Counted from the first letter of the stretch, positions 32,901 to 45,475 are shown. The stretch: 47,924 nucleotides of DNA from Trebouxia sp. TZW2008 (GCA_002118135.1 BDIU01000453.1:1-47924), one strand, 5' to 3'. The notes: a model not told the origin generated them from the letters alone. Numbers and translations: made by a program.

Positions 32901-35668
32901 CCTCAGACTGACTGTATGGGTACAGAGGCTCATCCTGTAACTGGCTGTTGATCATTGATCCTGTAGCATGGTAGAGACCAGCGACTTCGCCACCATGCTG
33001 CATTGTCTTAGTTGCCCTAGGCATTGTTGCAGGCTGTGGTAGGGTAGGTATCAAACGCGGAGTGATCTGCTGCATCTGAAGCTCAGCTGGAGCTGTCAGT
33101 TGCCGTTTGCGTAGGTACACAGAAAGCACAGCAGCAAAGGCTGCTAGGACTGCTACCCCCAACAGCAACCCCCCCATTTGGAACCAACCCAGGGGTGGGG
33201 GTCCATCAGGGGCTGGGATGACCTGATCGGTGATTGAGTCACCCCAGTAATCTTCGACTGAAATGATGACTGCTGACATGGGCAGACCGACTTGGGCTGT
33301 TTTGACGTCAAACAAGGGGGTACCTAGAGGGTCTGTAACAACACTGATCAGGGCCTGCAAGACAAAGAACAGCTCAATTGCTCAGCAGTAGCGTAGGAGC
33401 ACAGGGGTTTGCGCTTTGATGTTTGTTGCAATCCAAGTGTTCACTTAGGACTTTACATAACAGGGCAAACCAACAGGCAGTGGGTCAGGACAAGTTGCGT
33501 TCCAGAGCAGACAGCTGTGCTTGAAGCCAGGTGCATGGAACAAGATGCAGCATCTTGATCTCAAGCCATGCACTGCTGACAATGCAGCGTCAGGAAATGA
33601 ACCACCCACCTCTTCAACATACAGAGCGCTTTCATCCTGCTGTACAACCAAAGACACCTCCGCACTGCTGACGTTTTGGCCTGGTTCTGGTGAATTCTGA
33701 TCAACTGAAATCAAGCGGACACTGAACACTGAATCAAAGCGCAGCTGGTCTGAAATTGTTGCTGACACTGCGTTCTGCTTCTGAAGGGTGAATGGCACAA
33801 GGTTGGCGCCAGTCACCTGTATGAACACTTCTAGCATCAAAACTGGGCAAAGCCTTGGTGATGCTCAGATTTAGCTTCTGGAACAATCAGTCTGTTGATG
33901 TGCACCAGGCTACTACTCCAGCATTGAAAGCTGTGCAAAGCCTTTGTGATGCTCAGATTTAGGTTCTGACACAATCAATCCGTTGTGCACATGGCTGATA
34001 CTGTAGCATCGAAAATTGTGCAAAGCCTTGGTGATGCTCAGATGCTTAACTTCTGAAACAAACAATCAATTGTTGTGCACAAGACTACTGCTTTGTTGTG
34101 CTTGCATGGAACAGCTGGCAAAAATTTGCCATCACTGTCACAGGTTGCAATTTGCTGGGTCACAGCAATCAGCAACAAATTTGCAAGCAACATGACAGGT
34201 GGCATACCTTCAGCTTTACAAGATACGATCTGTACTCTGGAATAGGCATATGCCCAAGCGTAATCCTTGCCTCGAATGTCAAAGTATACTGCCAGCATAG
34301 CCAAGCAACCTGGACACAGTCACACAACCAATCAGAGCGAACCTCTGTCCTGGCAGCAAGGCAAGAAAGATGCATAGGCCAGGATACAAGGCAATTTCAA
34401 ATGCCTCACATCTTGCAATGCATCTGCTAATTTATTGTGATGGTGCAGAAGCCAGGCACAATATGGAGCTGTCAAATGCAAACCAGTGATGGCTGTGAGT
34501 TTGAAACTTACCACTTGGTGACCGGCTGAGCTCAGAATATTCTTCATCCGGTTGTAGTTGGTTGCAGCAACATTGCCCAGGTCTGGATAACAAGCCCTGT
34601 TGTCTATGCTGAAATCCACTTGCACACTGAGGCTGTTGTATGCCGACAAGACTTGCCGGGAAAAGTAGTCTCCAGCCAGATCCGCAGCTGAGACTGCAGA
34701 TCAACAAAGTGCTAAGCAGCAATAGATACTGTGCAACACTTCGAAGCAAGGCCCCTCAACATCTTTGCCAGAGGAAATCATTCTGTCAGCAGTCTCTCTC
34801 AGACCATACTCAGCGCATGGCACGCGTGCAGTGCAGTGCACTGAACATGGCATGAGGGAAACTGCTGACAGAGTAGTGTGATCAGGCAACAAAGATACAT
34901 GGGGAAACGCGCATGCAGAGCATTTGGCGCATTGCTGAGGACAGTGTAAGAGGGGGCTGCTGACAGTCTGTATGGCAACAGCATACGTGAACATGCATGC
35001 AGGCTGTGTGCAGCGTCAGGGTTCAGAAAGTTTGCTGGCAAATTGGGTTGATCAGACAACAGACTAAAATTCTGCTGCATGTACAGTTGAGCAGTGATCT
35101 TACCAGCCTTCCCATCAAGTCTTGTAGGAGCAGCGATTGATGCTGACACGCTGTGCAGGCGCCCAAGGAATGAATAAGACAAGTAGATGGTTTCAGAGAT
35201 TTCTGCCAGTTTGTCTGCAACTTCAGGTGTGTCCAAATCTGCGCCAATCACCCGCCACTCTTCCCGGAAAAACTCCTTCTGCCTTCCGTCTGGCAATTCG
35301 CCTGGCAAAAGATACGGTGCAAAAGGGGGATTGCTGCCGTGATGATGTCCATGAGGAGGCCTGTGATCATGATCAGGTGGTCCATGACCATGACCAGGGT
35401 GATGTGGCGGCTCGTGGTGGGGTCCATCATCACCCCAACCAAAGGGGGAGTGATGAGAGAGTTCACGAAAGTCCCAGTCATCTGAAGGATGGTGTGGAGG
35501 CTCATCAAAGGCTGGCTCATTAAATGCTTCGTGAGAGTGTTCATTGTATGAGCCATGCTGACTGTGAGGCTGTGCCAAGGCTGTCTTTGGCGCCAATACC
35601 AGTGATAGCAGTATGGTGGTGCAGAGCAGCAGAAACTGTCTGTGCTGTCTGCTTGGTGCCATTGTCAT
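29909..35668 (-). CDS. Receptor-like TKL protein kinase with His/Pro-rich ectodomain
   Basis: Eleven exons with GT/AG introns join in frame to about 916 residues: 35668-35104, 34687-34512, 34309-34208, 33816-33610, 33354-32377, 32071-31964, 31657-31553, 31237-31112, 30864-30695, 30381-30285 and 30025-29909. Residues 1-32 are a signal peptide (FLLLCTTILLSLVLA). Residues 35-110 are packed with His, Pro, Asp and Gly (HHPGHGHGPPDHDHRPPHGH). The single membrane span is about 411-431 (LLLGVAVLAAFAAVLSVYL), followed by a Gln/Ser-rich juxtamembrane linker with repeated ERQI units. The kinase domain is about 655-916: glycine loop LGIGSFGVV, VAVK (Lys 690), HRDIKSGN (catalytic Asp 794), DVG in place of DFG (Asp 813) and AAPEML, ending with a helix RCLDENPVNRPTAEDI. 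All catalytic residues are present, so it should be active. The class is TKL, as in plant receptor-like and algal Raf-like kinases. The ligand is unknown. Confidence 0.88.
33842..34100. repeat. 85-90 bp tandem repeat, three copies, intronic
   Basis: Units beginning tgggcaaagccttggtgatg or tgtgcaaagcctttgtgatg start at 33842, 33932 and 34017. They lie in the receptor-kinase intron between the exons at 34208 and 33816. They are noncoding in the gene frame. Confidence 0.9.
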
Positions 35669-35669
35669 T

Positions 35670-37535
35670 GTAGCTGTATGCAGTATGTGGCTGGTCTGCT
35701 TGCTGACAGAAAGTCTGTGCACGATGCCACAGCTGCTTGAGTCCGCAAACCAGTGTTTGTACGAAAATGTAGCTGTGTGAAAGCACAATTCTGCCAAGCT
35801 TCCAGGTATGGTTTCTTGCAGGGCAAACTTGCACAAGAGACCTGCAAAGAGGCAAACTCTGTCTGAAGCTGCTGCACTTGTAACAAATTTGATTAACAAG
35901 CCTCCCAGCGTTTATTGCAAGGGCCAGAATGCTGCACAACGACTGAACTTGACAAGTCGTACTGATTGCAGTCTTGTTCCCGTTCCACAGCAACGATGTA
36001 AATTGTGGGGTATAAATCGCGATATCAGGAATGGTCTACCTTCAGCAGATCGCAACAACCACTCATGCTGCCGTGTGCACGGTAATCTCCAGTGTGGTGA
36101 CCTCGAACTCTGCTACAAGCTCACACTCCGAGGCGCTTGCCGCGAAAGCTGCTGCTAGCATGCAAATGGCACCCTGATGCCCGGTGAAACACTTGAACTC
36201 CCTTTGACGCTGTTGCACGGCCGCACAGTTCGTTTACCTCGTCACGCGTTTATTTGATTTCGAAACGGCCCGTCACAAGTGTCGTCTGACAAGCCGCGCT
36301 GTCACGCAATTGCTAGATGCGACCTTTGCCAGCACAGACGACAGTCCAGATCGGTCACAAAAAAACGCTTGGCCGCCTGCGTGCGACCAGGACTGGTACA
36401 ATTAGCTTCTACAGCTGCACGTAGCTCTGGTTCGATGACTCAACAGCGCGTCTTGAACACCGCTCACGTGCACACTGCTTCAATGTAAGACTTCCTCTTC
36501 TTCTGTCTTCAGATGAGTCGAAATCAGCCTGATCACTACCTGGACGCTGATCCGGTTTCGAGAAGTTGAGGCTAACGCCAATGTTGCAGCTTCTGGGCGC
36601 AGCCGCGTTGCCTGCTGCAATCCGTATTGGCGCCCACAAGACCCTTTCGAGCAAATAAGGGACATCCAAAGCACAAAATGCTTGCATTCCCATCATGAAT
36701 CATACTAAAACAGAGACCATGCCCATATGGGCCACTTGAATGTCCACAGCTCCCTGGATGTTCATCACGTTCAACTTGGTTTGCCGAACAGCAGTTGCAC
36801 AACCTTACGGCATCCTAGCAACCATGCGTCAGAATCTGATCATGCTCATGAGGACGGGCTGCACCTAATGACTGTAGAATGCGGCGTCAGACAAGGCTAT
36901 GAATCTTCACCATCAAGCCGGCTGCAGAGGAGCATTCCGTACACATGCTGGCACTTGGCTTCAGTCACTGGGAACAAGATGTCATGTAGACAGGGCTTAC
37001 AAGTGTATCAGCCAATGAGTAAACTGTTTAAATGTTTGGGCAGCTGTGATGCACTCTCTACCGCACGTTGTTACTTCAAGCTACATTCCTACTCTAGATG
37101 GCACTCTGTACTGCATACTGCTTTGAGCCGCACAACTAGGTAAAGGCCAGGCCACGTCTACTGAATATGCAATTGTCTTCAACAGACTGTCATAGGACGG
37201 CTGCACCATGCATTGAAAGCCAACATGGCTTGCTGGGTAGCCAATGCATCTACCCAAGCGCCTTATCACAGTGTGCACATGTAGGCAAATTAAGCCAAAG
37301 GATACGTTGCGCAAAACAGCAGCAGAAGTATTGCAGGTAGGCTCCAAGCCATCTGTGCTCATGTTCTAGCACGTAACCTGATTGCAAGCCTATACAAAAT
37401 TGTCACACAGTTGTATTCACATGTGATGAATTCATAGACAGCTCTTTAAACGAATGCGTACTAGTTACAATAAGGCAGCCAGTCACTGATGGGCAGTTAG
37501 ACTTGAGATCAAGCTATCTGGCTTGAGTAACCACA
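35670..37535. other. Intergenic stretch, divergent side of the receptor kinase
   Basis: It includes the 5' region of the receptor kinase and the 3' side of the next minus-strand gene. Several ORFs of 60-140 codons overlap on both strands (for example plus 36727-37143 and minus 36409-36696), but none shows a domain, splice pairing or a convincing start. Confidence 0.5.
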
Positions 37536-37537
37536 TC

Positions 37538-39420
37538 TTACAACTGAGGTAGCTCTGCCCCAATAGGGGGCTGCAGCTCATGGCCTTCTAGTGCATGTGC
37601 TGGCATGTGCACTTCATCAAGCTCAGCAAGAGCTTCTACAAGACCTTCTCTAAACTGATGGCCTACCTCTAGGCGAAGGACAGGCAGGCCCGGTCCCTGG
37701 CGCACCTCAACTTGGATTGTCATACCGCAATAGTTGTTTGGCAGCTGTTGCCAGTTTCTTTCAATGTATCGCAACCAGGTCTGACACGTTTCACCGTAAG
37801 CTGTCATTGCATGGTCACGTTGAGGTTGCAATGCAGCCACATTGTCACGCCATCTATCCAAACTCCGCTGCAGGCCAGGCCTTGCAACTTCCCCAGAAAT
37901 TGCAACATGTCTGGTTAGCCAATCTTCATCATAGCAGTGTCTGCCACCTGGCTGCATGTCAGCCCACTGCCGCTCAAGTCGCAGCAGCTGGGCTCTTGCA
38001 TCATATGCTACCTGCGAATGCTGCCATTAAGTTAGTGCGCAGCTTCAGCATCAGCAGAAGCACCAGTGAAAATATCAAATTGTCCTGATGTCACAAATCA
38101 TGTTGCAAATAGACATGTATGCGTGTCAGGCCAGCATTGTACAGTGAATGAGCAGTAGCGCTTGTCCTTTTGACAATGGCATTGACACAATACAGTCAAT
38201 CAATACACAAGATGCACCACTGAAGATGAGTTAAGGCTTTGTGGCGTACACAATGCAATAGGAACATGATCACCTGTTGTAACCTTTCTGCCTCCCGCCA
38301 TACTGGTCGGACAACCTCATTAGCGTTTGTCTTCAGCCGAATAGCGTTTTGGATCACTCCCAGGGGTCGACCCCTGTGTATCCACACAATGATGCCTTCT
38401 GCAGGCCTCCTTGCTCCTACTGTAACAAAAGAGGTTGTGCACTACGTGTCAACGAGCGCCTTTCAAGGCTATCAACCCGTTACACCTACAGGCGACAAAA
38501 GCAATTCGCCAAAAAAAGGTGATGTTTGCATGCTTTGCTTGCATTTCAAGCTGGGCAAGCAAATGAGATCATGTTTGTGTACCTGCTTCAAGAGCAAGCG
38601 TTGGCGAATCCTGGTTCTCCTGGTATTGGCCATCTCATACATGGCTATCTGTGGCAACACAGTTCTGATCTAAGGACTGGGCTTGGAACAGAGGTAGTCT
38701 GCTGGAGGCTAGAGGGCTGTTGGCATCTGCAGCTGCTTGCTGCATCTGCTGAAGCTTATCCAGACGCAAAGGGAATAAGGAACCACCAAAGGCAGCCGCT
38801 GGCAGACTTTCAGGTGCACAGGAAATGGAAATAGCATCGGCAAGGGTTTTCAGCTCCTCGTATGCCCTTTGCTGTGCTTCAGCTTGTTGCTCGGGTGGCA
38901 ACCGCGTCCAAAGATTGCTGTTGAGGGCAAACAGCACTCTGAGAGTATGCGATCTGGAAGTCACGACGAACCACACGGCATTTTTGGGTGTGAGCCATTC
39001 ATCTTGCTCCACGATCTGAGTGTGCTCCAGACTTCGCATAAAACGTGTAAACACGACTTCCCTCTCGGCAAGAACACGCTGCAAAGGGGCCAGCACATAC
39101 ATGAGCTTGTAATGTTCAGTCAGACCGGTTGCGGTGCTGCAGACAGAGTGCTAGCATAAATACCTGCATGGCAGTGCTTCAACTTGTCCCAAAATAAAGC
39201 TGCTTCTGTCAGTCGACACTTGCGACTAACGCAGACCGAGCCCGCGACCAATCCCAGTTTATTGCAAGTCAACGAAAGGGCAAGCCAGTCAACGCACAAC
39301 AGCCGATCAGGGCTGAGCACACAGGTTTCAAGACGAGAAACAGTGGGGTTATGCGCTTGCGATGCCCCTTGATGTTTTGTGGCAACCTGAATTTCGAAAA
39401 TAGCACGCTCTGTTATCGTC
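37538..39420 (-). CDS. Multi-exon hypothetical protein
   Basis: I do not recognise it. The final exon is 38011-37538 (acceptor ttcgcag, stop at 37540-37538), with an Arg/Glu/Leu-rich sequence (YDARAQLLRLERQWADMQ; LRYIERNWQQLPNNYCG). It joins in frame to exon 38419-38274 (acceptor gttacag, donor CAACAG|GTGATC; RPLGVIQNAIRLKTNANEVV). A further large coding block runs from about 39130 to about 38650 (YKLMYVLAPLQRVLAEREVV; WLTPKNAVWFVVTSRSHTLR; PPEQQAEAQQRAYEELKTLA). A small exon near 39200-39160 reads AALFWDKLKHCHA, and a possible first exon begins at an ATG near 39478 (MSVSSRPATSVQSVLSTLLD). The joins among the upstream blocks did not all agree in phase. It is predicted soluble and mostly helical. 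Confidence 0.55.
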
Positions 39421-39698
39421 GAGCAAGGTCGAAAGAACGCTCTGAACTGAAGTAGCTGGGCGGCTGCTGACCGACATGCTTGCTGACTCGCAAGTGCGTA
39501 GTTTTCAATCAATCAACCCAATTCGTTTACTTGATCGCCAAGAAATGTACATGCTTTAGCCAGACGCACCGCCCAGCGGTCACCGCTGCCTTTAAGTCGG
39601 TACGGCGTATACTGCCTGCTTGGTCGCAGGCTGGATAACAAAGTGGATCTGCAGTATATCCAGCCCAGCCAGCGTCAACGGCAGCCATCAGCGCAGCC

Positions 39699-40720
39699 AT
39701 GAGCGACACTGAGAGCACAGACAGCGCAGATCATGTCGACAAAGCGCGCAAACAGCCCAACGGGTACATTGCCAGCCTGTGCAGACAATTCGAGCCATCT
39801 AACGATCTTGCTCTCGTCGTCGCCACCCCTCGGCGCTCAGCTCGCCTTGCAAACGAGCAGCTTTCACGTACCGGCAAACGTACCAGATCTGCAGCGACTA
39901 CAGCAGCGGCTGTAGCAGCCAACGTGTCCGGCGAGGGCTCTGGTTTAACGCCTCCGACCGAGCCAACAGCGTTAAAGGCGGAGCTTGAGTCTGTCACAGC
40001 CCGCCTGGTCGAGGTAGAGTTGCTGGCTGCAGTCTTGATACAGACTCAGCAGGACTTGGCTGACACCAAGCAGAGTGTGCAGCTGTTGCAAGGGCAGCTG
40101 CAGCAGGCGAGATCTGATCACGCTCGTGACCGCGCTCGGGAGGGCGACAAGCACTCAAAACAGCTTGCAGCTACTCGCAAAGAGCTTGCTAAAGCTCAAT
40201 GGCAGCTGCAGCATGTCAGCAAGCAGGCGAGTTACCTTATGCTGGTAGCTCATGGTGTCAGAGAGACCCCAGCCAACAGGGCTCCAGCACAGCTCAGCAT
40301 TCAGTTGCGGACCATGTTATGCAATGCTGCAGCCAATGGGGGTTCTACTTCCTCCAGGTCACCTCTCATGGGCTTTGGCGAGATCACAGCCACCCGCATG
40401 GGGAGACCAGATGGCACGGGCAAACCTAGGCCTGTCATATTGCGCTTGCCCATGCCCTCCACCAAGTTTGATGTTTGGGCAGTCTCCAAGCAGCTGAGGG
40501 CCCAAGGCATTGTTCTTGATGAATGCCTTACAGCTTTGAAGAAGCAGCAGCGCAAAAACTTGGCACCTGATCACAGCAGCAAGGTTTTGACACCTTCTTC
40601 AGGGGGCCAGATCTGAAGTATGTGAAGCATGGCAAGGTGCTGAGCTGCAAGCAGGGCGAGGCAGCTTTCCCACCTCCACCCCAGCAGCTACAGCAGCAGC
40701 GCAAGTCAGCTTCTGGCTAA
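39699..40720 (+). pseudogene. L1-type LINE ORF1 protein, one frameshift
   Basis: The ATG at 39699 (context gcagccATGa) opens a 305-codon frame. The N-terminus is acidic and then basic (PRRSARLANEQLSRTGKRT), followed by a coiled coil at about 90-165 (LKAELESVTARLVEVELLAA; DLADTKQSVQLLQGQLQQA). The C-terminal block TRMGRPDGTGKPRPVILRLP, then KQLRAQGIVLDECLTALKKQ, matches the RNA-binding core of L1-type ORF1 (R-[LM]-G-[RK]-P...RP-[VI]-[LI] and G-I-x-x-x-x-x-L-T). At about 40583 the frame breaks: the stop at 40614 is premature, while the next frame continues with the expected FFRGPDLKYVKHGKVLSC and stops at 40718-40720. A single missing base explains this. A Gln/Pro-rich tail follows in yet another frame (40768-41013). 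No ORF2 follows in this orientation. Confidence 0.65.
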
Positions 40721-41154
40721 AGCCCATCCAGCACTGCAGGGGCAGACGTGCCAGCCCTCCAACTCAGGTGCAAGTGCAGCACAATGCAATCACGCAAGTG
40801 CCTCCTATCATTGCCTATGGAGGGTCACAGCCTCAGCGCCAGCAGCAATCACAGCCACAGCGCTCTGTGTCAGTGCCTGCTGAGCCAATGGCAGTTGATG
40901 TACTGTCAAGCTCAGCTCCAAGTGCAGCAAATGCCTCAGCCATTGTGCCTACAGACACCCCAGCACCAAGTAGAGCTTCCTATGCTGCTGAGCCCCGCTC
41001 GTCGAAGAACTGATTTGCTGTCGTTAAATTCGCTTTCGTCATCCAGCTCGAACGAGCGTACTGTTGTTCTTTCTCCCAGAGCGCTGCGTGCAGCGAATCG
41101 TGCAAACAAGCAGCGGTGCTTTTCTCTCCCAGGCCTGTCGCACGTCCTGCTTCG

Positions 41155-44100
41155 ATGTATGCAGGTGAGCGGAGCTAACCAGCCTTGTAGTTTGCATGCT
41201 GTCACGATACGCACAATGGACGTCGGTATTGCGGAGTCACGTTAGCAGCTGCCAGCCATGCAGTGAAAGTGCGTTTTGTTGTTGCATTCTACTACTTCTA
41301 TGTCTGCTTGCTTGCACAATGACTAATCTGTTATAGGGCGTCAAATACGGTCTGCTGCAGAGGTCCAAGGCAGCTTACAAGCCTTGCCAGGTCTTGACAC
41401 TGTGTTCACAGTAGTAGAGCCGGCTAGCCAAATTTTTGAAGAGTCCACTGTACTTCACGTAGGTACGCACTGTGATCAGCTTTTGTAGCGCCACTCAGCT
41501 ACTGACTTCAGCTGCTGCATGCCATCACTCAGTGCTGGTCTGGTGTGTCACGCCACACTCCACTGCAGACGCCAAGCCAAGCACACACTCTTGCAAGTCA
41601 GGAACTGCCGTGCAGAGCAGGTGTCGCCTACGCATTTTGAAGACCGGCATGCTTGCTTAGGTGACTGACCTGCTACGTTCTTTTTGACATTTTCATTCCA
41701 ATGTAGAAGGTGTCATGTTTGCTAGGGTCTGACTTTGACCACCATCTTATACCAGAGGGCGTACAGGGTGCTGGCAGGAAGCAGCTTGCCAGTGTGAAAG
41801 GCATGTGCTATGTTGAGTGCTGTGTTAAGTACGTCAGCTGTGATTGTTCTCTTGAAGGGCCTTTTTGCATGTTTGTGTTTTGGTGCTTGCGCTTTGCTTG
41901 CAAGCAGCAGGACTGGTTTGGCCCAAGCAACTGTTACAGCTGTTTCTTTATTGCAGACACCCTGCATTGACGGTGATCAATGGACACATGCGCAAAGCAA
42001 CCTTCAAGATTCATCATGCACTTATCCTTCATTGACACTGACTGCTCTGCAACTGACGCAGCACACTTGTAGTGTAGCTTCTAAAGTCATTGTCTTTGTT
42101 TTGTGTCAGCTACAAGGATTTGTACATGCTTGTTGCAGTACTTGACTCTGCTCTGCAGGTGTCAGTGGTCACGATTCATTGATTCCATTGAGCATCTCAA
42201 TGCAAACAGCAAGGCTGCTTTGAAAAGGCATGTGCAAATGGATGAGTCTGGAGCCAGTTTGGATGCTGACTGTGATGACCTGTTCAAGGAAACTTTGCGA
42301 GAAAATCTGCCACCAATGTTCAACGCCCTCCAACGTACGGCAGCCAAGCGAGTCCTACAACAGCCTGGTGAGTACTTCCGTATTGTCCCTCAGGTGTTGC
42401 TATGTTGCTCTCGCTAGCTTGTGCATCTCCTGATGTCTTGCATTTTCCTTTGCAAGTGTGCTTGCAACTTCACCGTGTCTTGCTTGCACATACAAATATA
42501 GCTCTGGAATCCACAGCTGTCCAGTGTTTCCCAGCAGATGCAAAGCTGTGGCTGCTGACCATTATTTTGCCGTGCAGTGGACCCGGCGATCGAGTATAGA
42601 CTGTCACAACTGGAGCAACAGGCTGTGAAGAGGCACAAAACAGGCTTCACAGGGACTCCACTTCCGCTGGCTGATGGTGAGATGTTGCACCAAGCGACTG
42701 TCCAGTGTTTAAGTCACATGTTCTGTCTTACTGAAGCTTTGTGAGCATACTCTGTTGAAACGTGTCACAGTCAGACCCTGCAAAGTCAGACCCTGCAAAG
42801 TCAGACCCTGCAAAGTCAGACCCTGCATGCATTCTGCTGCCAGATTTCAGCATACATCACAGAATTGCATTGCCTGCATGTCACAAGAGAGCTAATGACT
42901 GATGTCCATAGCACAATAGGCCAAGTGTGTTGCAGAAGGTGTGATGTGGGAACAAGAGATGGTGCTGGGCAAGACAGCTTGTCAGACCTTTCATGTTGAC
43001 GAACTGCTGCAGCCTAAACAGCCCCTTTTAGCTGCACTTCGCTACCTCTTTCTGCTTCATCAAGGCCAGTCCCAGGATGCAAAGCCTATTGTTGTAATGG
43101 AAAAAGTCACGAAATAGGTCAAGCAGATCTGGAGACAGTATATTACCCTCACATGCTGCAGATTTTTCAGGTGCCAGTCATCTTTCCTATGTATTTTGTC
43201 CGCACAGCTCACCTGACACAATAGAAGCATTGTGCATCCTCACTTGCATGGTCAACTGTGAAGCTTTATCTGACTGGGTACATGTCTGCTGGTTCGTGCT
43301 AATGGCAAAGCAGCAATGGATGCTTGTGCCCTCTGCTTGTTTGAATGTGACAAGACACTGCTTTATGGAAAGAGCAATGTGGCAAGCGGTGTTTGCCTGA
43401 GGTGTTGTGTCTGCATATTCAGGCGGCTGCAATAGGTCAGATTGAAGTTGCATTCCTATTGGAAGATCATGCTTCTGCGGACACAGCTCGACCAGATCTG
43501 CGGTGCTTCATCAATGGCGTCAAAAGTCACCCTGGAGAGGCAAAGGCTAGACATGTATCATCCAACCCTCTTATTGACCCTGTTGGCATTCACAGCAACA
43601 AGGATACCTTTGGCAAGGTAAGCCGCCTCAGGATACAATATGCGGTATCTGCTAAATTGCTGTACACATGTGCATGACCTGGAAGATGCTTCAGGCTGTT
43701 AGGCCTGAGATTGTGATATTGCAACTGCTGCATACTCCACCTACAAGTGTCAGCATTGTTGCTGACAGACAGTCAAGGAATCATATTGACTGTGCTTTGC
43801 AGTTGCACAAGGTCATCAGGAGCAAGTTCTTGACACCTGGGCGGGATCAAGTCTTTTTCTGCCCATTCATTGTCCGTATTGAGTGCTGCTGGATCGTCAA
43901 GTTTGACTATCAATAAATTGCTGGTCTTGGGACACATCGTCTGATGTCATGCTCAGTCTGCCCGCCAATTCCAGGCAAAGATGTGCAGCCTGAGGGCGTC
44001 CTATGCAAGGACCTTGATGACATGCTGAAACACATTTCAGCTTCAGAAGCTGCCAGCTTGACTGACTTGCTTTTAATGGCAGGCAGCGCGTCGCCTACAC

Positions 44101-45235
44101 CTGGCTTCCACATGCTTGTGCAATATGTGGCCACCCTATGTCATCTTCAATCAGTACCTGTAGTCCAACCTCAGCTCCGGCTTCATGACCAGCAGACATT
44201 AGACGTCTCAGAAGTTCATATTCTTGCTCATGGGCACAAGTCCTTGGTGGTGCAGCTTGGAAGGGAGAATGCTGTTTACAAGGTACAGTGTGCCTGCACA
44301 ATGCAGTCAGTGTCACGTGTCTGTGCCTTGTGTACATGCACAGCTCAGCTGATCACCGTTTGTTGCGTACCTTTTGCACTGCACCGTTACACGCTCTGAA
44401 GGACCAGCCATGGTGACGTCAAGACCATGTCATGTTCCACAGATTGGACACTCCAAGCTGGTCGGGAATGAGCTCATGATCCACAGAAAGGTGGACGCAA
44501 CAGTGCCGTTTATCATCAAGAGCGACCTTGATGCATATGGAACTGTGGAGGGAGCTGGTCCCAACCTCTCCTTCCTGAAGTTGCAGCTTGGCAGCAGGTT
44601 GTCCACGTGTCCACAGAGGATGCTGCCTCACTACTGGCAATGCACATTTCAGGTACACCTGCTTGGCCCATGCATCAGATCTGTGCCATTTTGTATCGTC
44701 AATTGCTCTGACCTGGCTTTGACATTGTCTTTCCGGAGGTACTTCGGATTTATGTGCATCAGTGTACTGCTCTGGCAGGCTGATGCTGATATGGCCATCC
44801 CATCTGACTGCCTCGTGCATGTATTAGAACTTGTAGGACAATCTTGCCATGCCGTTTATGTGGATGTTGCAGGCAGTGACTGACTTGCATGCAGCAGGAG
44901 TGGTACACCGAGACATCAAGCCTGAGAACATGTTGCTCATCGATGACAATGTTTTCTTGAATGACTTTGATGTCAGCTGCTTGATCAGCAGCTCAGAGGC
45001 AACTCTGTGTTCCAGAGTTGGGACAGACGACTTTAGGTCTCCTCTTTGGCGAGCAGGTGAACCCTTTGGGACATTGGACGACCTTGCATCATTGTTGTTG
45101 TCATTTGCACGGCTTCTGCACATGCAAACCGAGCCTCTTGCACTGCTGATTCAATATCTGTCTGAATTCCCTACAGCACCTCAAACCATGATCGACTCTG
45201 CTAAGAGGGTGTTGAGTGCATTAGAAGTAGCCTAG
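41155..45235 (+). CDS. Multi-exon protein with divergent C-terminal protein kinase domain
   Basis: The start chosen is the ATG at 41155, in a 10-base first exon that joins in phase to exon 41337-41458 (SAAEVQGSLQALPGLDTVFT). Others are 41707 to about 41830, 42159-42367 (SRFIDSIEHLNANSKAALKR), 42578-42676 (DPAIEYRLSQLEQQAVKRHK), 42936 to about 43090 (EQEMVLGKTACQTFHVDEL), 43423-43617 (IGQIEVAFLLEDHASADTAR), a block from 43695, 43944-44282, 44442-44650 and 44870-45235. The junctions from 42159 to 42936 were checked and keep phase. The C-terminal part is a kinase: N-lobe VHILAHGHKSLVVQLGRENA, then VVHRDIKPENMLL (HRD intact), LNDFDVSCL (DFD replaces DFG) and GTDDFRSPLW in place of the APE segment. 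There is no classic glycine loop. The N-terminal 500 residues match nothing I know; the layout recalls kinase-tailed Crinkler-like proteins. The frame near 43900-43950 is not resolved. Confidence 0.65.
42770..42829. repeat. 15-bp tandem repeat, unit gtcagaccctgcaaa, 4 copies
   Basis: Three perfect copies and one near-perfect one run from 42770 to 42829. They are in the intron between the exons ending at 42676 and starting at 42936 of the kinase gene, so they are not translated. Confidence 0.97.
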
Positions 45236-45420
45236 GAGACAATGTGTGTGTTGACAATGCTTGAGGCTCAACCTGAGAGCTGCAGCATTGACTTGAGAAC
45301 ACTGATGTTTGTGTCCTGCATCAGCTAGAGGGAGTTGTCCATGCTGTGGACCAGAGCTCTTTTACCCTCATTAGCTGCGGCAGCCCCTCTGAGTATGCAA
45401 CACCCCTGCAGTGCAGAAAT

Positions 45421-45475
45421 GAAAAGTCTATGCCGTTAGGCGATCATAATGGGAGCCTCTAGCAAAAAAGCAACC
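45421..45475 (-). repeat. Putative LINE 3'-terminal element, copy C
   Basis: It shares gaaaagtctatgccgttaggcg and gggagcctct with copy A at 14560-14615, but the hairpin's second arm is changed. It lies about 255 bp 3' of the minus-strand LINE reverse-transcriptase remnant, the same place as copy A relative to its LINE end. Confidence 0.6.

Noticed and set aside
35137..35523. Plus-strand ORF of 128 codons
   Set aside because: It is the antisense shadow of the His/Pro-rich exon of the receptor kinase.
40936..41214. Minus-strand ORF of 92 codons
   Set aside because: It overlaps the 5' region of the plus-strand kinase gene and shows only antisense Ser/Arg-rich text.
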